Shown here: positions 23,099-30,898 of the stretch, piece after piece
Layout of the letters: the number at the start of each line of letters is the position of its first letter
Numbering within the stretch: position 1 is the stretch's first letter
Origin: an uncultured Kiritimatiellota bacterium
GTDB lineage: Bacteria; Verrucomicrobiota; Kiritimatiellia; RFP12; UBA1067
DNA length: 64,000 bases
Assembly (NCBI GenBank): GCA_934635385.1
Contig: CAKTZI010000006.1
Coordinates: 57,596-121,595 of the forward strand
Reading direction: 5' to 3'
Notes under the pieces: generated by a model
The model's database searches: none
Seen by the model: only the letters and a program-made list of their open reading frames with translations
What the model was told of the DNA's origin: nothing
Position numbers and translations under genes: made by a program

Positions 23099-24427
23099 AT
23101 GTCATCGGCATTCGACTACATCGCGCAGATGATCGACCGGGCCGTCGAGGACGCCCAGCCGGTCGAGATCAAGGGCCGCGTCATTCAGGTCGTCGGCACG
23201 ATCATCAAGGCTTCCGTGCCCGGCGTCAAGGTCGGCGAGATCTGCATTCTCCGCAATCCCTGGGAGGACTTCGAGGTGCAGGCCGAGGTCGTCGGCTTCA
23301 CGAAGGACGCCGCGCTGCTGACGGCGCTCGGCACGATGACCGGCATCTCCGCGCAGACGGACGTCATCCCGACCCGCCGCGTGCACATGGTGCCCGTCGG
23401 CGAGACGCTCCTCGGCCGCGTGGTCGATGGCTTGGGGCGTCCGCTGGATGCGGACGTGAAGGGGCCGATCCGTCCGGAGGCCTACTACCCCGTCTACGCC
23501 GATCCGCCGAGCCCGCTCAAGCGCAAGATCATCTCGCGTCCGATCTCGCTCGGCATCCGTGCGCTGGACGGGCTTCTCACGTGCGGCGAAGGCCAGCGCA
23601 TGGGCATCTTCGCGGCGGCCGGCGGCGGCAAGTCGACGCTCCTCGCCTCGATCATCCGCAACACCGAGGCCGAGGTCTCGGTGCTGGCGCTCATCGGCGA
23701 GCGCGGACGCGAGGTGCGCGAGTTCATCGAGAAGGATCTCGGCCCCGAAGGGCTCAAGCGCGCCGTCGTCGTCTGCGCGACGTCCGACCGCAGCTCGATG
23801 GAACGCCTGAAGGCCGCGTATGTCGCGACGTCGATCGCCGAGTATTTCCGCGACAAGGGCAAGAAGGTGCTGCTGATGACGGACTCCGTCACGCGCTTCG
23901 GCCGCGCCCAGCGCGAGATCGGCCTCGCGGCCGGCGAGCCGCCGACCCGGCGCGGCTTCCCGCCGAGCGTCTTCTCGGAGCTGCCGAAGCTGATGGAGCG
24001 CGCGGGCAATTCGGACAAGGGCTCGATCACGGCGCTCTACACCGTCCTCGTCGAGGGCGACGACATGACCGAGCCGATCGCCGACGAGACGCGCTCGATT
24101 CTCGACGGCCACATCATCCTCTCGCGCAAGCTCGCCCAGCTCAACCACTATCCGGCGATCGACATCCTCCAGTCGATCTCCCGCTGCCAGACGGCCATCG
24201 TGCCGCCGGAGCACAAGGCGGCGGCGGCGAAGCTGCGCGAGATTCTCGCCAAATACCAGGAGGTCGAGCTGCTCCTGAAGATCGGCGAGTACCAGAAGGG
24301 TGCCGATCGGGCGACGGACGAGGCGATTGCCAAGATCGACAAGGTGAACGCCTTTCTCTGCCAGGGACTGAAGGAGCGCCCCGTCTACGACGAGACGGTG
24401 CGCCAGCTGATCGAGGTGGTGCAGTGA
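23099..24427 (+). CDS. sctN: T3SS ATPase SctN
   Basis: 442 residues. The Walker A motif AAAGGGKST lies at 172-180. Further landmarks are GRVVDGLGRPLD (near 107), ALIGERGREVREF (198-209), Walker B VLLMTDSVTRF, and the LAAGEPPTRRGFPPSVFSEL stretch of FliI/YscN-type ATPases. The hexamer separates chaperones from substrates and energises export. The N-terminal ~95 residues are the beta-barrel. The stop codon overlaps the start of the AIM24-like gene by one base. Confidence 0.97.
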   Translation: MSSAFDYIAQMIDRAVEDAQPVEIKGRVIQVVGTIIKASVPGVKVGEICILRNPWEDFEVQAEVVGFTKDAALLTALGTMTGISAQTDVIPTRRVHMVPVGETLLGRVVDGLGRPLDADVKGPIRPEAYYPVYADPPSPLKRKIISRPISLGIRALDGLLTCGEGQRMGIFAAAGGGKSTLLASIIRNTEAEVSVLALIGERGREVREFIEKDLGPEGLKRAVVVCATSDRSSMERLKAAYVATSIAEYFRDKGKKVLLMTDSVTRFGRAQREIGLAAGEPPTRRGFPPSVFSELPKLMERAGNSDKGSITALYTVLVEGDDMTEPIADETRSILDGHIILSRKLAQLNHYPAIDILQSISRCQTAIVPPEHKAAAAKLREILAKYQEVELLLKIGEYQKGADRATDEAIAKIDKVNAFLCQGLKERPVYDETVRQLIEVVQ

Positions 24428-25044
24428 TGACGGAGGCCCTGATCGAGAACGGCGCGGCGAAGGTGCCGCCGGGGACGTGGCTCTGCGGCCGCCTTCAGCC
24501 GGCGGCGAGCCTCGGCAAAGCCGTTCTTCGGTCGCTCAAGGGCTTCGTCGTGCCGGATCGCGCGTGGGTGCGCACGGCGACGATTGAGGGGACTGCGTGG
24601 TTTGCGTCCGCTGATGCGCCGTTCCTGACGCGGATTCCGGCGTTGCCGGACGAGTCGCTGTTCGTCGCGTCGTCGAAGGTTCTGGTCGCGCCGTTCGCGT
24701 CACGTGTCGGCGCAAGGTCGCTCAAACTCGTGCCGATGAGTTTCCGGCGGGCGACGCCGGTGACGGCGTTCCGCTTCGGCTGGGTCGTGACGGCCACGCG
24801 CGGGCGCGTGACGCGCGTCGCGCTGGAAGAGGGCGAGACGCTGACCGTGCGGCCCGAATCGCTCGTCGCGTGGATCGGCAAGGATCCGACCGGGTTCTGT
24901 CCCAAGCTGTCCGTGCTGGACATCGTGCTGCCGCGCGGGCCGAAGAGCCTCGCCTACTCGTTCCACGGCCCGTGCGTCGTCTGGTTCGAGGGTTCCTCGG
25001 CTTCTGCCGCCGAAAGGAGGTCGCGTCCGTGGCCTATGCGCTGA
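24427..25044 (+). CDS. AIM24/TRAP-like beta-fold protein in the T3SS operon
   Basis: 205 residues from ATG 24427. The sequence is almost all short beta strands. It includes WVRTATIEGTAWF, DESLFVASSKVLVAP, LEEGETLTVRPESLVAWI, and a final FHGPCVVWFEG, a pattern resembling the AIM24 (TIGR00266) jelly-roll related to the TRAP fold. Such a gene is not part of the canonical Yersinia or Chlamydia T3SS clusters; here it is locked between sctN and sctO with overlaps at both ends. It may be a new accessory or ring-forming component. The family call is by pattern and is tentative. Confidence 0.6.
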   Translation: MTEALIENGAAKVPPGTWLCGRLQPAASLGKAVLRSLKGFVVPDRAWVRTATIEGTAWFASADAPFLTRIPALPDESLFVASSKVLVAPFASRVGARSLKLVPMSFRRATPVTAFRFGWVVTATRGRVTRVALEEGETLTVRPESLVAWIGKDPTGFCPKLSVLDIVLPRGPKSLAYSFHGPCVVWFEGSSASAAERRSRPWPMR

Positions 25045-25523
25045 ACGACATGCTGAAGATTCGCGCGATGCGCGAAGACCGGGCCGGCACCGAGCTCACG
25101 GGGGCGCGGCGTGCGCGGTCGGCGGCGGAGCGCGTCCGCGACGAGAAGGCCGAGACGCGGCGGCGGTTCGACGCGACCAAGGACGAACGCCGCGACAGGA
25201 TCTACGACGCCGTCGTGGGGCGTGTCGTCTCGCGGGACGACCTCGACCGCGCGCGGGCGGCCGTCACGCGCATTGACGAGGAGGCGATGCTCTTGGCCGA
25301 AGCCGAGCGGCAGGCGCAGGACGAGCTGGCGAAGCGCGACCAGGCGGCCGAGGCGGCGCACATGCGGTTCGTCGCCGCGAGCAAGAAGAAGGCGAAGATC
25401 GACCAGCACCGGCTCGCATGGGAGCTGGAGGATCGGCGGATGCAGGAGATGCGGACGGACGCCGAGATGGACGAATTCACGGGAAGGAGGATGACGGCAG
25501 ATGATGACGACAGCTTCGATTGA
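25029..25523 (+). CDS. sctO: T3SS stalk protein SctO (YscO/CdsO)
   Basis: 164 residues from GTG 25029; the AGGAGG at 25015-25020 with 8-nt spacing decides this start. The protein is a long charged helical hairpin (about 15-145) dominated by Arg, Glu, Ala and Asp, as expected for the FliJ/YscO coiled-coil stalk that couples SctN to the SctV ring. It lies between sctN and sctP, its place in Chlamydia (cdsN-cdsO-cdsP) and Yersinia. The end overlaps the sctP start by 23 nt. Confidence 0.8.
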   Translation: MAYALNDMLKIRAMREDRAGTELTGARRARSAAERVRDEKAETRRRFDATKDERRDRIYDAVVGRVVSRDDLDRARAAVTRIDEEAMLLAEAERQAQDELAKRDQAAEAAHMRFVAASKKKAKIDQHRLAWELEDRRMQEMRTDAEMDEFTGRRMTADDDDSFD

Positions 25524-27006
25524 CCTGAATCTGGATGTGTCGAGCGGCGGCCTTGCGGTGGAGGCTCCTGTCGGTGGTGTGCCTGTCGGCGGCGCAGACG
25601 TCGCGGCCTCTGCCTTTGCGCCGTGTCCCGATGCCACGGCCGTGGCGGCCTTCGCGCGTGCGCTGGCGAGACCGATTGCGGAGAACGCGGCATTGACGAG
25701 GGAAATCCGGAAGGCCATTGCCTCATTGGATGCGGCTTTCCCGCTCCGTGCCTCCGCTTCTCCGTGCGAGACATCTCCCCTGCCGTCCGCACCTGTTGCC
25801 GTGGGCCTCACACGGAGCCACGGAGAGACGGAGGTTTTGGGAGAGACGGTCTTTACCTCATCCTCAACCTCTGCGGCTCTGCGTGAACCTGCCCTCTCGC
25901 CCCCGCCCCCGTCAGAACCGCTCCGTGCCTCACCCCGCATAGCGCCTGCTTCGCAGCTCGCTTCGCTCGGGGGATATGTGCCTCCGTGTGAGATTTCACC
26001 TCTGCCGTCCGCACCTGTTGCCGTGGGCCTCACACGGAGCCACGGAGAGACGGAGATTCCGGGAGAGACGGTCTCTACCTCATCCTCAACCACTGCGGAC
26101 TCTGCGGCTCTGCGTGAACCTGCCCTCTCGCCCCCGCCCCCGTCAGAACCGCTCCGTGCCTCCGACTCTCCGTGTGAGACATCCCCTCTGCCGTCTGCGC
26201 CTGTTGCCGTAGACCTCACACGGAGTCACGGAGTCACGGAGATTTTGGGAGAGAACGTGTCGGTTCGTGCGCAGGTTGAGGTCGCTTCCCAAACAGACAA
26301 AACGCGCGCAGAGCCGCAGAGTGCGCAGAGCTGTTTAGATACGGGCAAGCCCGTGCCGGAGATTTCCACGCCCTCGCCTCTGCCCTTGTCCTCATCCTCA
26401 ACCTCTGCGGCCTCTGCGGCTCTGCGTGAACCTGCCCTCTCGCCCCCGCCCCCGTCAGAACCGCTCCGTGCCTCCGTGCCTCCGTGTGAGATTTCACCTC
26501 TGCCGTCTGCACCTGTTGCCGTAGATCTCACACGGAGGCACGGAGGCACGGAGACCGAAGGAACCGAACGAGCCGAAGCCGCCGTCGTTGCGCCTCAGGC
26601 CGTCCCGCAGCCTGTCGTGCCGCCGCCGGTTGCGCCTCTCGCGGCAGAGGCGTCGCCTGCGCCCGCCGTCACGCCGGTCGAGGTCGTGCGGACACAGGCG
26701 GCGCAGCCTCCGCTCCCGACCCAGGTGCTGGTTCAGGCGGCCCAGGCCGTGGCGGACACGCTGCTGGTTTCGCCGGGGCTGCTGCGCGGACAAGGCGAGG
26801 TCGTCGTCCAGTTGCGTCCCGACGTGCTGGAGGGGACGGAGGTACGCATTGCCGTGACGGGCCGTCAGCTCGATGTCCAGTTCCAGCCGAAGACGGTGGA
26901 CATGGCCGTGCTTCTGGAGAACTGCCGGACGCAGATCGCGAACCACCTGACGGCGAAAATCGCCACGTTCAACGTCACGGTTGACGTGCGCAAGAAGAGG
27001 GGCTGA
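25501..27006 (+). CDS. sctP: T3SS needle-length ruler SctP with repeat-derived central region
   Basis: 501 residues. The C-terminal ~95 (from VLVQAAQAVADTLLV to VTVDVRKKRG) is the globular switch domain of YscP/HpaP-type regulators. Residues ~80-360 are four imperfect copies of a Pro/Ser-rich unit containing SPLPSAPVAV, LTRSHGETE, and ALREPALSPPPPSEPLRAS. At DNA level this region (25747-26560) is the dispersed CTCCGTG/CACGGAG and CTGCGGCTCTGCGTGAA repeat family seen between other genes of the window. YscP-type proteins set needle length by the length of the middle region, so copy number here could change needle length. Start at ATG 25501 or 25504, after AGGAGG. Confidence 0.82.
   Translation: MMTTASIDLNLDVSSGGLAVEAPVGGVPVGGADVAASAFAPCPDATAVAAFARALARPIAENAALTREIRKAIASLDAAFPLRASASPCETSPLPSAPVAVGLTRSHGETEVLGETVFTSSSTSAALREPALSPPPPSEPLRASPRIAPASQLASLGGYVPPCEISPLPSAPVAVGLTRSHGETEIPGETVSTSSSTTADSAALREPALSPPPPSEPLRASDSPCETSPLPSAPVAVDLTRSHGVTEILGENVSVRAQVEVASQTDKTRAEPQSAQSCLDTGKPVPEISTPSPLPLSSSSTSAASAALREPALSPPPPSEPLRASVPPCEISPLPSAPVAVDLTRRHGGTETEGTERAEAAVVAPQAVPQPVVPPPVAPLAAEASPAPAVTPVEVVRTQAAQPPLPTQVLVQAAQAVADTLLVSPGLLRGQGEVVVQLRPDVLEGTEVRIAVTGRQLDVQFQPKTVDMAVLLENCRTQIANHLTAKIATFNVTVDVRKKRG
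25747..26560 (+). repeat. Four-unit palindromic repeat array inside sctP
   Basis: Four imperfect units begin near 25747, 25978, 26160 and 26460, all kept in frame. Each contains CTCCGTG-type and CACGGAG-type arms around a common core (ACCTGTTGCCGT). The last unit has perfect 29-bp arms at 26464-26492 and 26525-26553. A CTTCGCAG...GGGGGATATGT stretch near 25944-25980 also occurs in the intergenic repeats at 41247-41268 and 43027-43044. Confidence 0.85.
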
Positions 27007-27008
27007 CC

Positions 27009-27836
27009 ATGGATGCGAATGAACTGCTGAAAGAATGGCCGGGCTGGTCGAAGGCGAATGCCGCACGGGTGCTCGCGTCGCCCGCGTGGCGGCTGGAGAC
27101 GCGCTTCGGCGGACACCCGGCCCGCCTGACGCGGTGCGCGAACCTGTCCGGCTCGCCGATTGTCTTGGACGTGCGCCTTGACGATGAGCCGCATGTGCTG
27201 GCCCTTGAAATCACGCCGCTCTTCCCCGACCTCACGTTGCTGAAAGACCGCCTGTCGGCCCTGCCAAAAGAAGTCCTGCTCGCGCTGGTCGAAAAGGAAT
27301 GTGGCGTTGTCTTCCAGTTCGTGGAAGAAGTCGCCAAGCGGCAGCTGTCGATTGTCGGACTCTCCGGGAAGCCCGTGCCGGCCGACACGGCGTTCGCCGT
27401 TTCGGGCACGGCGGGCGAGGCCCGTCTGGCGATTGATCTGACGTCCGAGATGGAGCAGCGCCTCGGTTCGCTCGCGAATCTCGACGTCACGCATCCGTCG
27501 ATTCGCGACCTGACGCGCGAGGCCTTCGCCTGCCACGCCGAATGGATGCTTGCCGACGCGGATCTGTCCGCGCTGGCTGTCGGCGACTGCCTCGTGCCGG
27601 AAGCGGACTTTCAGCCGCAGTGGCTGCTGGATCTGCCGAGCGATGACCATGTGCGCGCAATCGCCGACGCGAAGGGCACGCTCTCGTTCGCGCAGCTTGC
27701 GGACGATGCGCTCCCGCCCGTGCCGCCGCCGACCGCGCTGACGCTGTGGCGCAAGGGCAAGCCTCTCGCGACGCTCGAACCCGTCCGCCTCGGCGCGGCT
27801 TCGGCCTTCCGCGTCGTTTCCATCCCCTCAAGATGA
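27009..27836 (+). CDS. sctQ: T3SS sorting-platform protein SctQ
   Basis: 275 residues, starting 3 nt after sctP. The middle (about 120-215) has the FliM/YscQ SpoA-type features AGEARLAIDL and LSALAVGDCLVPEAD. The extreme C-terminus (LWRKGKPLATLEPVRLG...FRVVSI) resembles the end of a SpoA domain. YscQ and CdsQ are longer (~310-370 residues) with two SpoA domains; the second seems reduced here. SctQ forms the cytoplasmic pods that collect substrates. It is the last gene of the operon; a new promoter follows 29 nt downstream. Confidence 0.8.
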   Translation: MDANELLKEWPGWSKANAARVLASPAWRLETRFGGHPARLTRCANLSGSPIVLDVRLDDEPHVLALEITPLFPDLTLLKDRLSALPKEVLLALVEKECGVVFQFVEEVAKRQLSIVGLSGKPVPADTAFAVSGTAGEARLAIDLTSEMEQRLGSLANLDVTHPSIRDLTREAFACHAEWMLADADLSALAVGDCLVPEADFQPQWLLDLPSDDHVRAIADAKGTLSFAQLADDALPPVPPPTALTLWRKGKPLATLEPVRLGAASAFRVVSIPSR

Positions 27837-27864
27837 TTCGGACAAAGTTTTCTCGGCAGGGGGC

Positions 27865-27894
27865 TTGACGCGGTTGAGACGCATTTGGTATACT
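27865..27894 (+). promoter_or_regulatory. trp operon promoter
   Basis: TTGACG (27865-27870) and TATACT (27889-27894) with an 18-bp spacer and a TGG extension. The stretch from the spacer end through CGCGCCGTT (27897-27905) is nearly the same as in the aromatic promoter at 60474-60503. Confidence 0.8.
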
Positions 27895-27931
27895 TCGCGC
27901 CGTTGTCAGGAAAAGGGCAATTGAAAACGAC

Positions 27932-28006
27932 ATGAATCGCAATACGTTCAGCAAGATTTGGTGGTGGCGTCACGGGTCGAAGATCCGCGGGCCGGTTGCC
28001 GTGTAG
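27932..28006 (+). CDS. trpL: trp leader peptide
   Basis: A 24-residue ORF (ATG 27932, TAG 28004) that starts MNRNTFSKI and continues with three consecutive tryptophan codons (residues 10-12), then RHGSKIRG. It lies between a sigma-70 promoter and a rho-independent terminator, upstream of trpCBAF. This is the classic arrangement for ribosome-mediated attenuation: stalling at the Trp codons when charged tRNA-Trp is scarce lets transcription continue. It is too short for ordinary gene callers. Confidence 0.88.
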   Translation: MNRNTFSKIWWWRHGSKIRGPVAV

Positions 28007-28040
28007 TTGCGAAACGCGAAGCCAAGCCCAGTGCCCAAAG

Positions 28041-28077
28041 GCGGATCGTCAGATGAAGACGGTTCGCTTTTTGTTTT
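28041..28077 (+). terminator. trp attenuator terminator
   Basis: Stem GCGGATCGTC (28041-28050) pairs over 10 bp with GACGGTTCGC (28058-28067), using two G-U pairs, around a 7-nt loop. It is followed by TTTTTGTTTT (28068-28077). It ends 29 nt before trpC and after the leader peptide stop, as expected of an attenuator. Confidence 0.87.
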
Positions 28078-28106
28078 CCAAAAAAAACACTTGAAACAGA
28101 CAATCC

Positions 28107-28892
28107 ATGAAAACAGACATTCTAGAAGAGCTGAGCGCGCTGCGGCGGAAAGACGCCGCGTTGCGCGAACTGCAGGAGCCGTTCGCGGAACTGCGGGAAC
28201 GGGCACAGGCAACGCCCGTGCCGTCGGACTTCGCCGCCGCGTTCGCTGGGCCGGGGCTGCACGTCATCGCCGAACTGAAGAAGGCTTCGCCGTCCGAAGG
28301 GCTGATCCGGGCCGATTTCGAGCCGACGGCCCTGGCGCGCGAACTCGAAGGCGCGGGCGCGGCGGCGCTCTCCGTCCTTTGCGAGCCGCACCGCTTCCTC
28401 GGCAGCGAGGCGTATCTGCGCGCGGCAAGGGACGCGGTGGCGATTCCCGTCCTCTACAAGGACTTCGTGACGACGCCGTATCAGGTCGCCGCCGCGCGGG
28501 CCGCCGGGGCGAGCGCGGTGCTGCTGATCGCCGCCGTGCTGGACGACACGCGGCTCGCGGAGCTGCTGGCGCTCTGCCACGAGCTCGGGTTCGCGGCGCT
28601 CGTCGAGACGCATGACGCGGACGAGATTCGCCGCGCCGTCGCGGTGGGTGCGCGCATCATCGGCGTCAACTGCCGCGACCTGCGCACGTTCAGGACGGAT
28701 CCGGCAATCGTCGCGCGGCTGATCGGGACGATTCCGGACGACCGCGTGCGCATCGCCGAAAGCGGACTCAAGACGGCGGACGACCTGCGGCGGCTTGCGG
28801 ATGCGGGCGTGCACGGCTTTCTCGTCGGCACGGCGCTCATGCGGGCGACGCGTCCGGGCAAAGTTTTGCAAGATCTTCTCCACCTCAACTAA
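28107..28892 (+). CDS. trpC: Indole-3-glycerol phosphate synthase
   Basis: 261 residues, single TIM barrel. Active-site stretches are VIAELKKASPSEG (substrate-binding and catalytic Lys), PVLYKDFV (catalytic Lys), GVNCRDLRTF, and IAESGLKTADDLRR. It converts carboxyphenylaminodeoxyribulose phosphate to indoleglycerol phosphate, which TrpA uses two genes later. It is not fused to TrpF, which is encoded separately at the end of the operon. It is the first structural gene after the attenuator. Confidence 0.97.
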   Translation: MKTDILEELSALRRKDAALRELQEPFAELRERAQATPVPSDFAAAFAGPGLHVIAELKKASPSEGLIRADFEPTALARELEGAGAAALSVLCEPHRFLGSEAYLRAARDAVAIPVLYKDFVTTPYQVAAARAAGASAVLLIAAVLDDTRLAELLALCHELGFAALVETHDADEIRRAVAVGARIIGVNCRDLRTFRTDPAIVARLIGTIPDDRVRIAESGLKTADDLRRLADAGVHGFLVGTALMRATRPGKVLQDLLHLN

Positions 28893-28904
28893 AACAACAA
28901 AACC

Positions 28905-30116
28905 ATGAAAACACACTACGGAATCTATGGCGGGCAGTATGTCGCGGAAACGCTGATGACGCCGCTGCACGAACTCGAACAGGCCTATGCCGAGGCGAAG
29001 CGCGACCCGGCGTTCAAGGCCGAATTTAGCGACATCCTCACGCACTACGTCGGGCGGGAGAGTCCGCTCACCTATGCGCGGCGGCTCTCGGAACACCTCG
29101 GCGGCGCGCGGATCGTCCTCAAGCGCGAGGACCTGAACCACACCGGCGCGCACAAGGTGAACAACACGATCGGCCAGGCGCTGCTTGCGCGGCGGATGGG
29201 CAAGAGGCGGCTCATCGCCGAGACGGGCGCGGGCATGCACGGCGTCGCGACGGCGACCGTGGCCGCGCTCTTCGGCATGGAGTGCGAGGTCTTCATGGGC
29301 GCGATCGACGTCGCGCGGCAGGCGCCGAACGTCGCGCGCATGAAGATGCTCGGCGCGAAGATCCACGCCGTGAGCGAGGGCAGCGCGACGCTGAAGGACG
29401 CGATGAACGAGGCCATCCGCGACTGGACGGCGAACTGCGACGACACGTTCTACGTGATCGGCACGGTGGCGGGTCCGGCGCCGTATCCGGCGATGGTGCG
29501 CGACTTCCAGAGCGTCATCGGCAAGGAGGCTCGGCGGCAGTGCCTGAAGGAGTACGGCAAGCTGCCCGACCAGGCCATCGCCTGCGTGGGCGGCGGGTCG
29601 AACGCGATGGGCCTCTTTGCGGGCTTCCTCAAGGATGCGTCCGTGAAGCTCGTCGGCGTCGAGGCGGGCGGCAAGGGCCTCGCGACGGGCGAACATGCCG
29701 CAAGCATCAACGGCGGGCGCATTGGCGTCCTGCACGGCTTGAAGTCGTACCTGCTGCAGACGCCGTCCGGACAGATCATCGACACGTACTCCGTCTCGGC
29801 GGGGCTGGACTACCCTGGCGTCGGGCCGGAGCACGCCTATCTCGCGGACACGGGGCGCGCGCAATATGTGACCATCGACGACGACGAGGCGATTGCCGCG
29901 TTCGACGCGCTCTGCCGCTACGAGGGCATCATCCCCGCGCTGGAGTCGAGCCACGCCGTCGCCGAGGCGATCAAGCGCGCGCCGAAGCTGCCGAAGGAGG
30001 CGATCCTGCTCGTCAACCTCTCCGGCCGCGGCGACAAGGACATGGACAGCGTTGAGAGATATAAGAGGGATCACGCGCGAAGCGCCGTCGGCGAATCCGC
30101 CTCACGTCTCTCGTGA
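28905..30116 (+). CDS. trpB: Tryptophan synthase beta chain
   Basis: 403 residues. The PLP lysine is in the HTGAHKVNN motif (Lys84), the phosphate-binding glycine loop is GGGSNAMG (near 227), and LVNLSGRGDKDM closes the enzyme. It condenses indole with serine to make tryptophan. About 15 residues after the normal end (ARSAVGESASRLS) look like an extension into spacer DNA. It follows trpC by 12 nt. Confidence 0.97.
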   Translation: MKTHYGIYGGQYVAETLMTPLHELEQAYAEAKRDPAFKAEFSDILTHYVGRESPLTYARRLSEHLGGARIVLKREDLNHTGAHKVNNTIGQALLARRMGKRRLIAETGAGMHGVATATVAALFGMECEVFMGAIDVARQAPNVARMKMLGAKIHAVSEGSATLKDAMNEAIRDWTANCDDTFYVIGTVAGPAPYPAMVRDFQSVIGKEARRQCLKEYGKLPDQAIACVGGGSNAMGLFAGFLKDASVKLVGVEAGGKGLATGEHAASINGGRIGVLHGLKSYLLQTPSGQIIDTYSVSAGLDYPGVGPEHAYLADTGRAQYVTIDDDEAIAAFDALCRYEGIIPALESSHAVAEAIKRAPKLPKEAILLVNLSGRGDKDMDSVERYKRDHARSAVGESASRLS

Positions 30117-30162
30117 CCCTCCAGTCGCTCAAGTCAAATAACCTAAGGAAAGGAATTCAAAG

Positions 30163-30897
30163 ATGAATCGCATTCAGAAGACATTTGCGCGGTGCAAGGC
30201 CGAGGGCAAGGCGGCGTACGTCGCCTACCTCACGATGGGCGCGCCGACGCTGGAGAAGAGCTTTCAGGCCGTGGAGACGCTCCTCGGCGAGGGCGTGGAC
30301 ATCCTGGAGCTCGGCGTGCCGTTCTCCGACCCCGTGGCGGACGGCGCGGTCATCCGCAAAGCGGCGCAGACGGCGCTCGCGAACGGCGTCACGCTGGACG
30401 ACGTTCTCGCGGGCGTGCCCGCCCTCCGCGCGCGCCATCCCGACACGCCGATCGTGATCTTCACCTACTACAACATCATCTTCAGCTACGGCCTCAAGCG
30501 GTTCGCGGACGCGGCGGCGGCGCGCGGCGTGGATGCCGTGCTGGTCGTCGACCTGCCGCTGGAGGAGCGCGACGAGCTCCTCGACGTGCTGAAGCCGGCG
30601 GGCCTCACGTTCGTGCCGCTTCTCGCGCCGACGACGGGTCCGGACCGGATCCGGGCGAGCGCGAAGGGCGTCGAGGACTCGTTCCTCTACGCCGTGACGG
30701 TGAAGGGCACGACGGGTCAGCGCACCGCCCTGCCGCCGGAGCTCGCGTCGCGCCTGACGGAGATCAAGCGGCTCGTGAACGTCCCCGTCGTGGCGGGCTT
30801 CGGCATCCGCACGCCGGAGGAGGGCGCGCAGATCGCCGCGCACTGCGACGGCTTCGTGATCGGCAGCGCGCTCGTCGAGCGGTTCATGAAGGCGTAG
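30163..30897 (+). CDS. trpA: Tryptophan synthase alpha chain
   Basis: 244 residues with a GGAAAGGAATTC ribosome-binding region upstream. The catalytic Glu49 (LELGVPFSDP) and Asp60 fall at the same numbers as in E. coli TrpA. The phosphate-binding VAGFGIRTPEE loop and the final GSALVERF are present. It cleaves indoleglycerol phosphate and channels indole to TrpB. trpF begins one base after the stop. Confidence 0.96.
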   Translation: MNRIQKTFARCKAEGKAAYVAYLTMGAPTLEKSFQAVETLLGEGVDILELGVPFSDPVADGAVIRKAAQTALANGVTLDDVLAGVPALRARHPDTPIVIFTYYNIIFSYGLKRFADAAAARGVDAVLVVDLPLEERDELLDVLKPAGLTFVPLLAPTTGPDRIRASAKGVEDSFLYAVTVKGTTGQRTALPPELASRLTEIKRLVNVPVVAGFGIRTPEEGAQIAAHCDGFVIGSALVERFMKA

Positions 30898-30898
30898 C

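Noticed and set aside
25747..26560. Possible CRISPR array in sctP
   Set aside because: Units are long, imperfect, palindromic and in frame with a protein; there are no uniform spacers and no cas genes.
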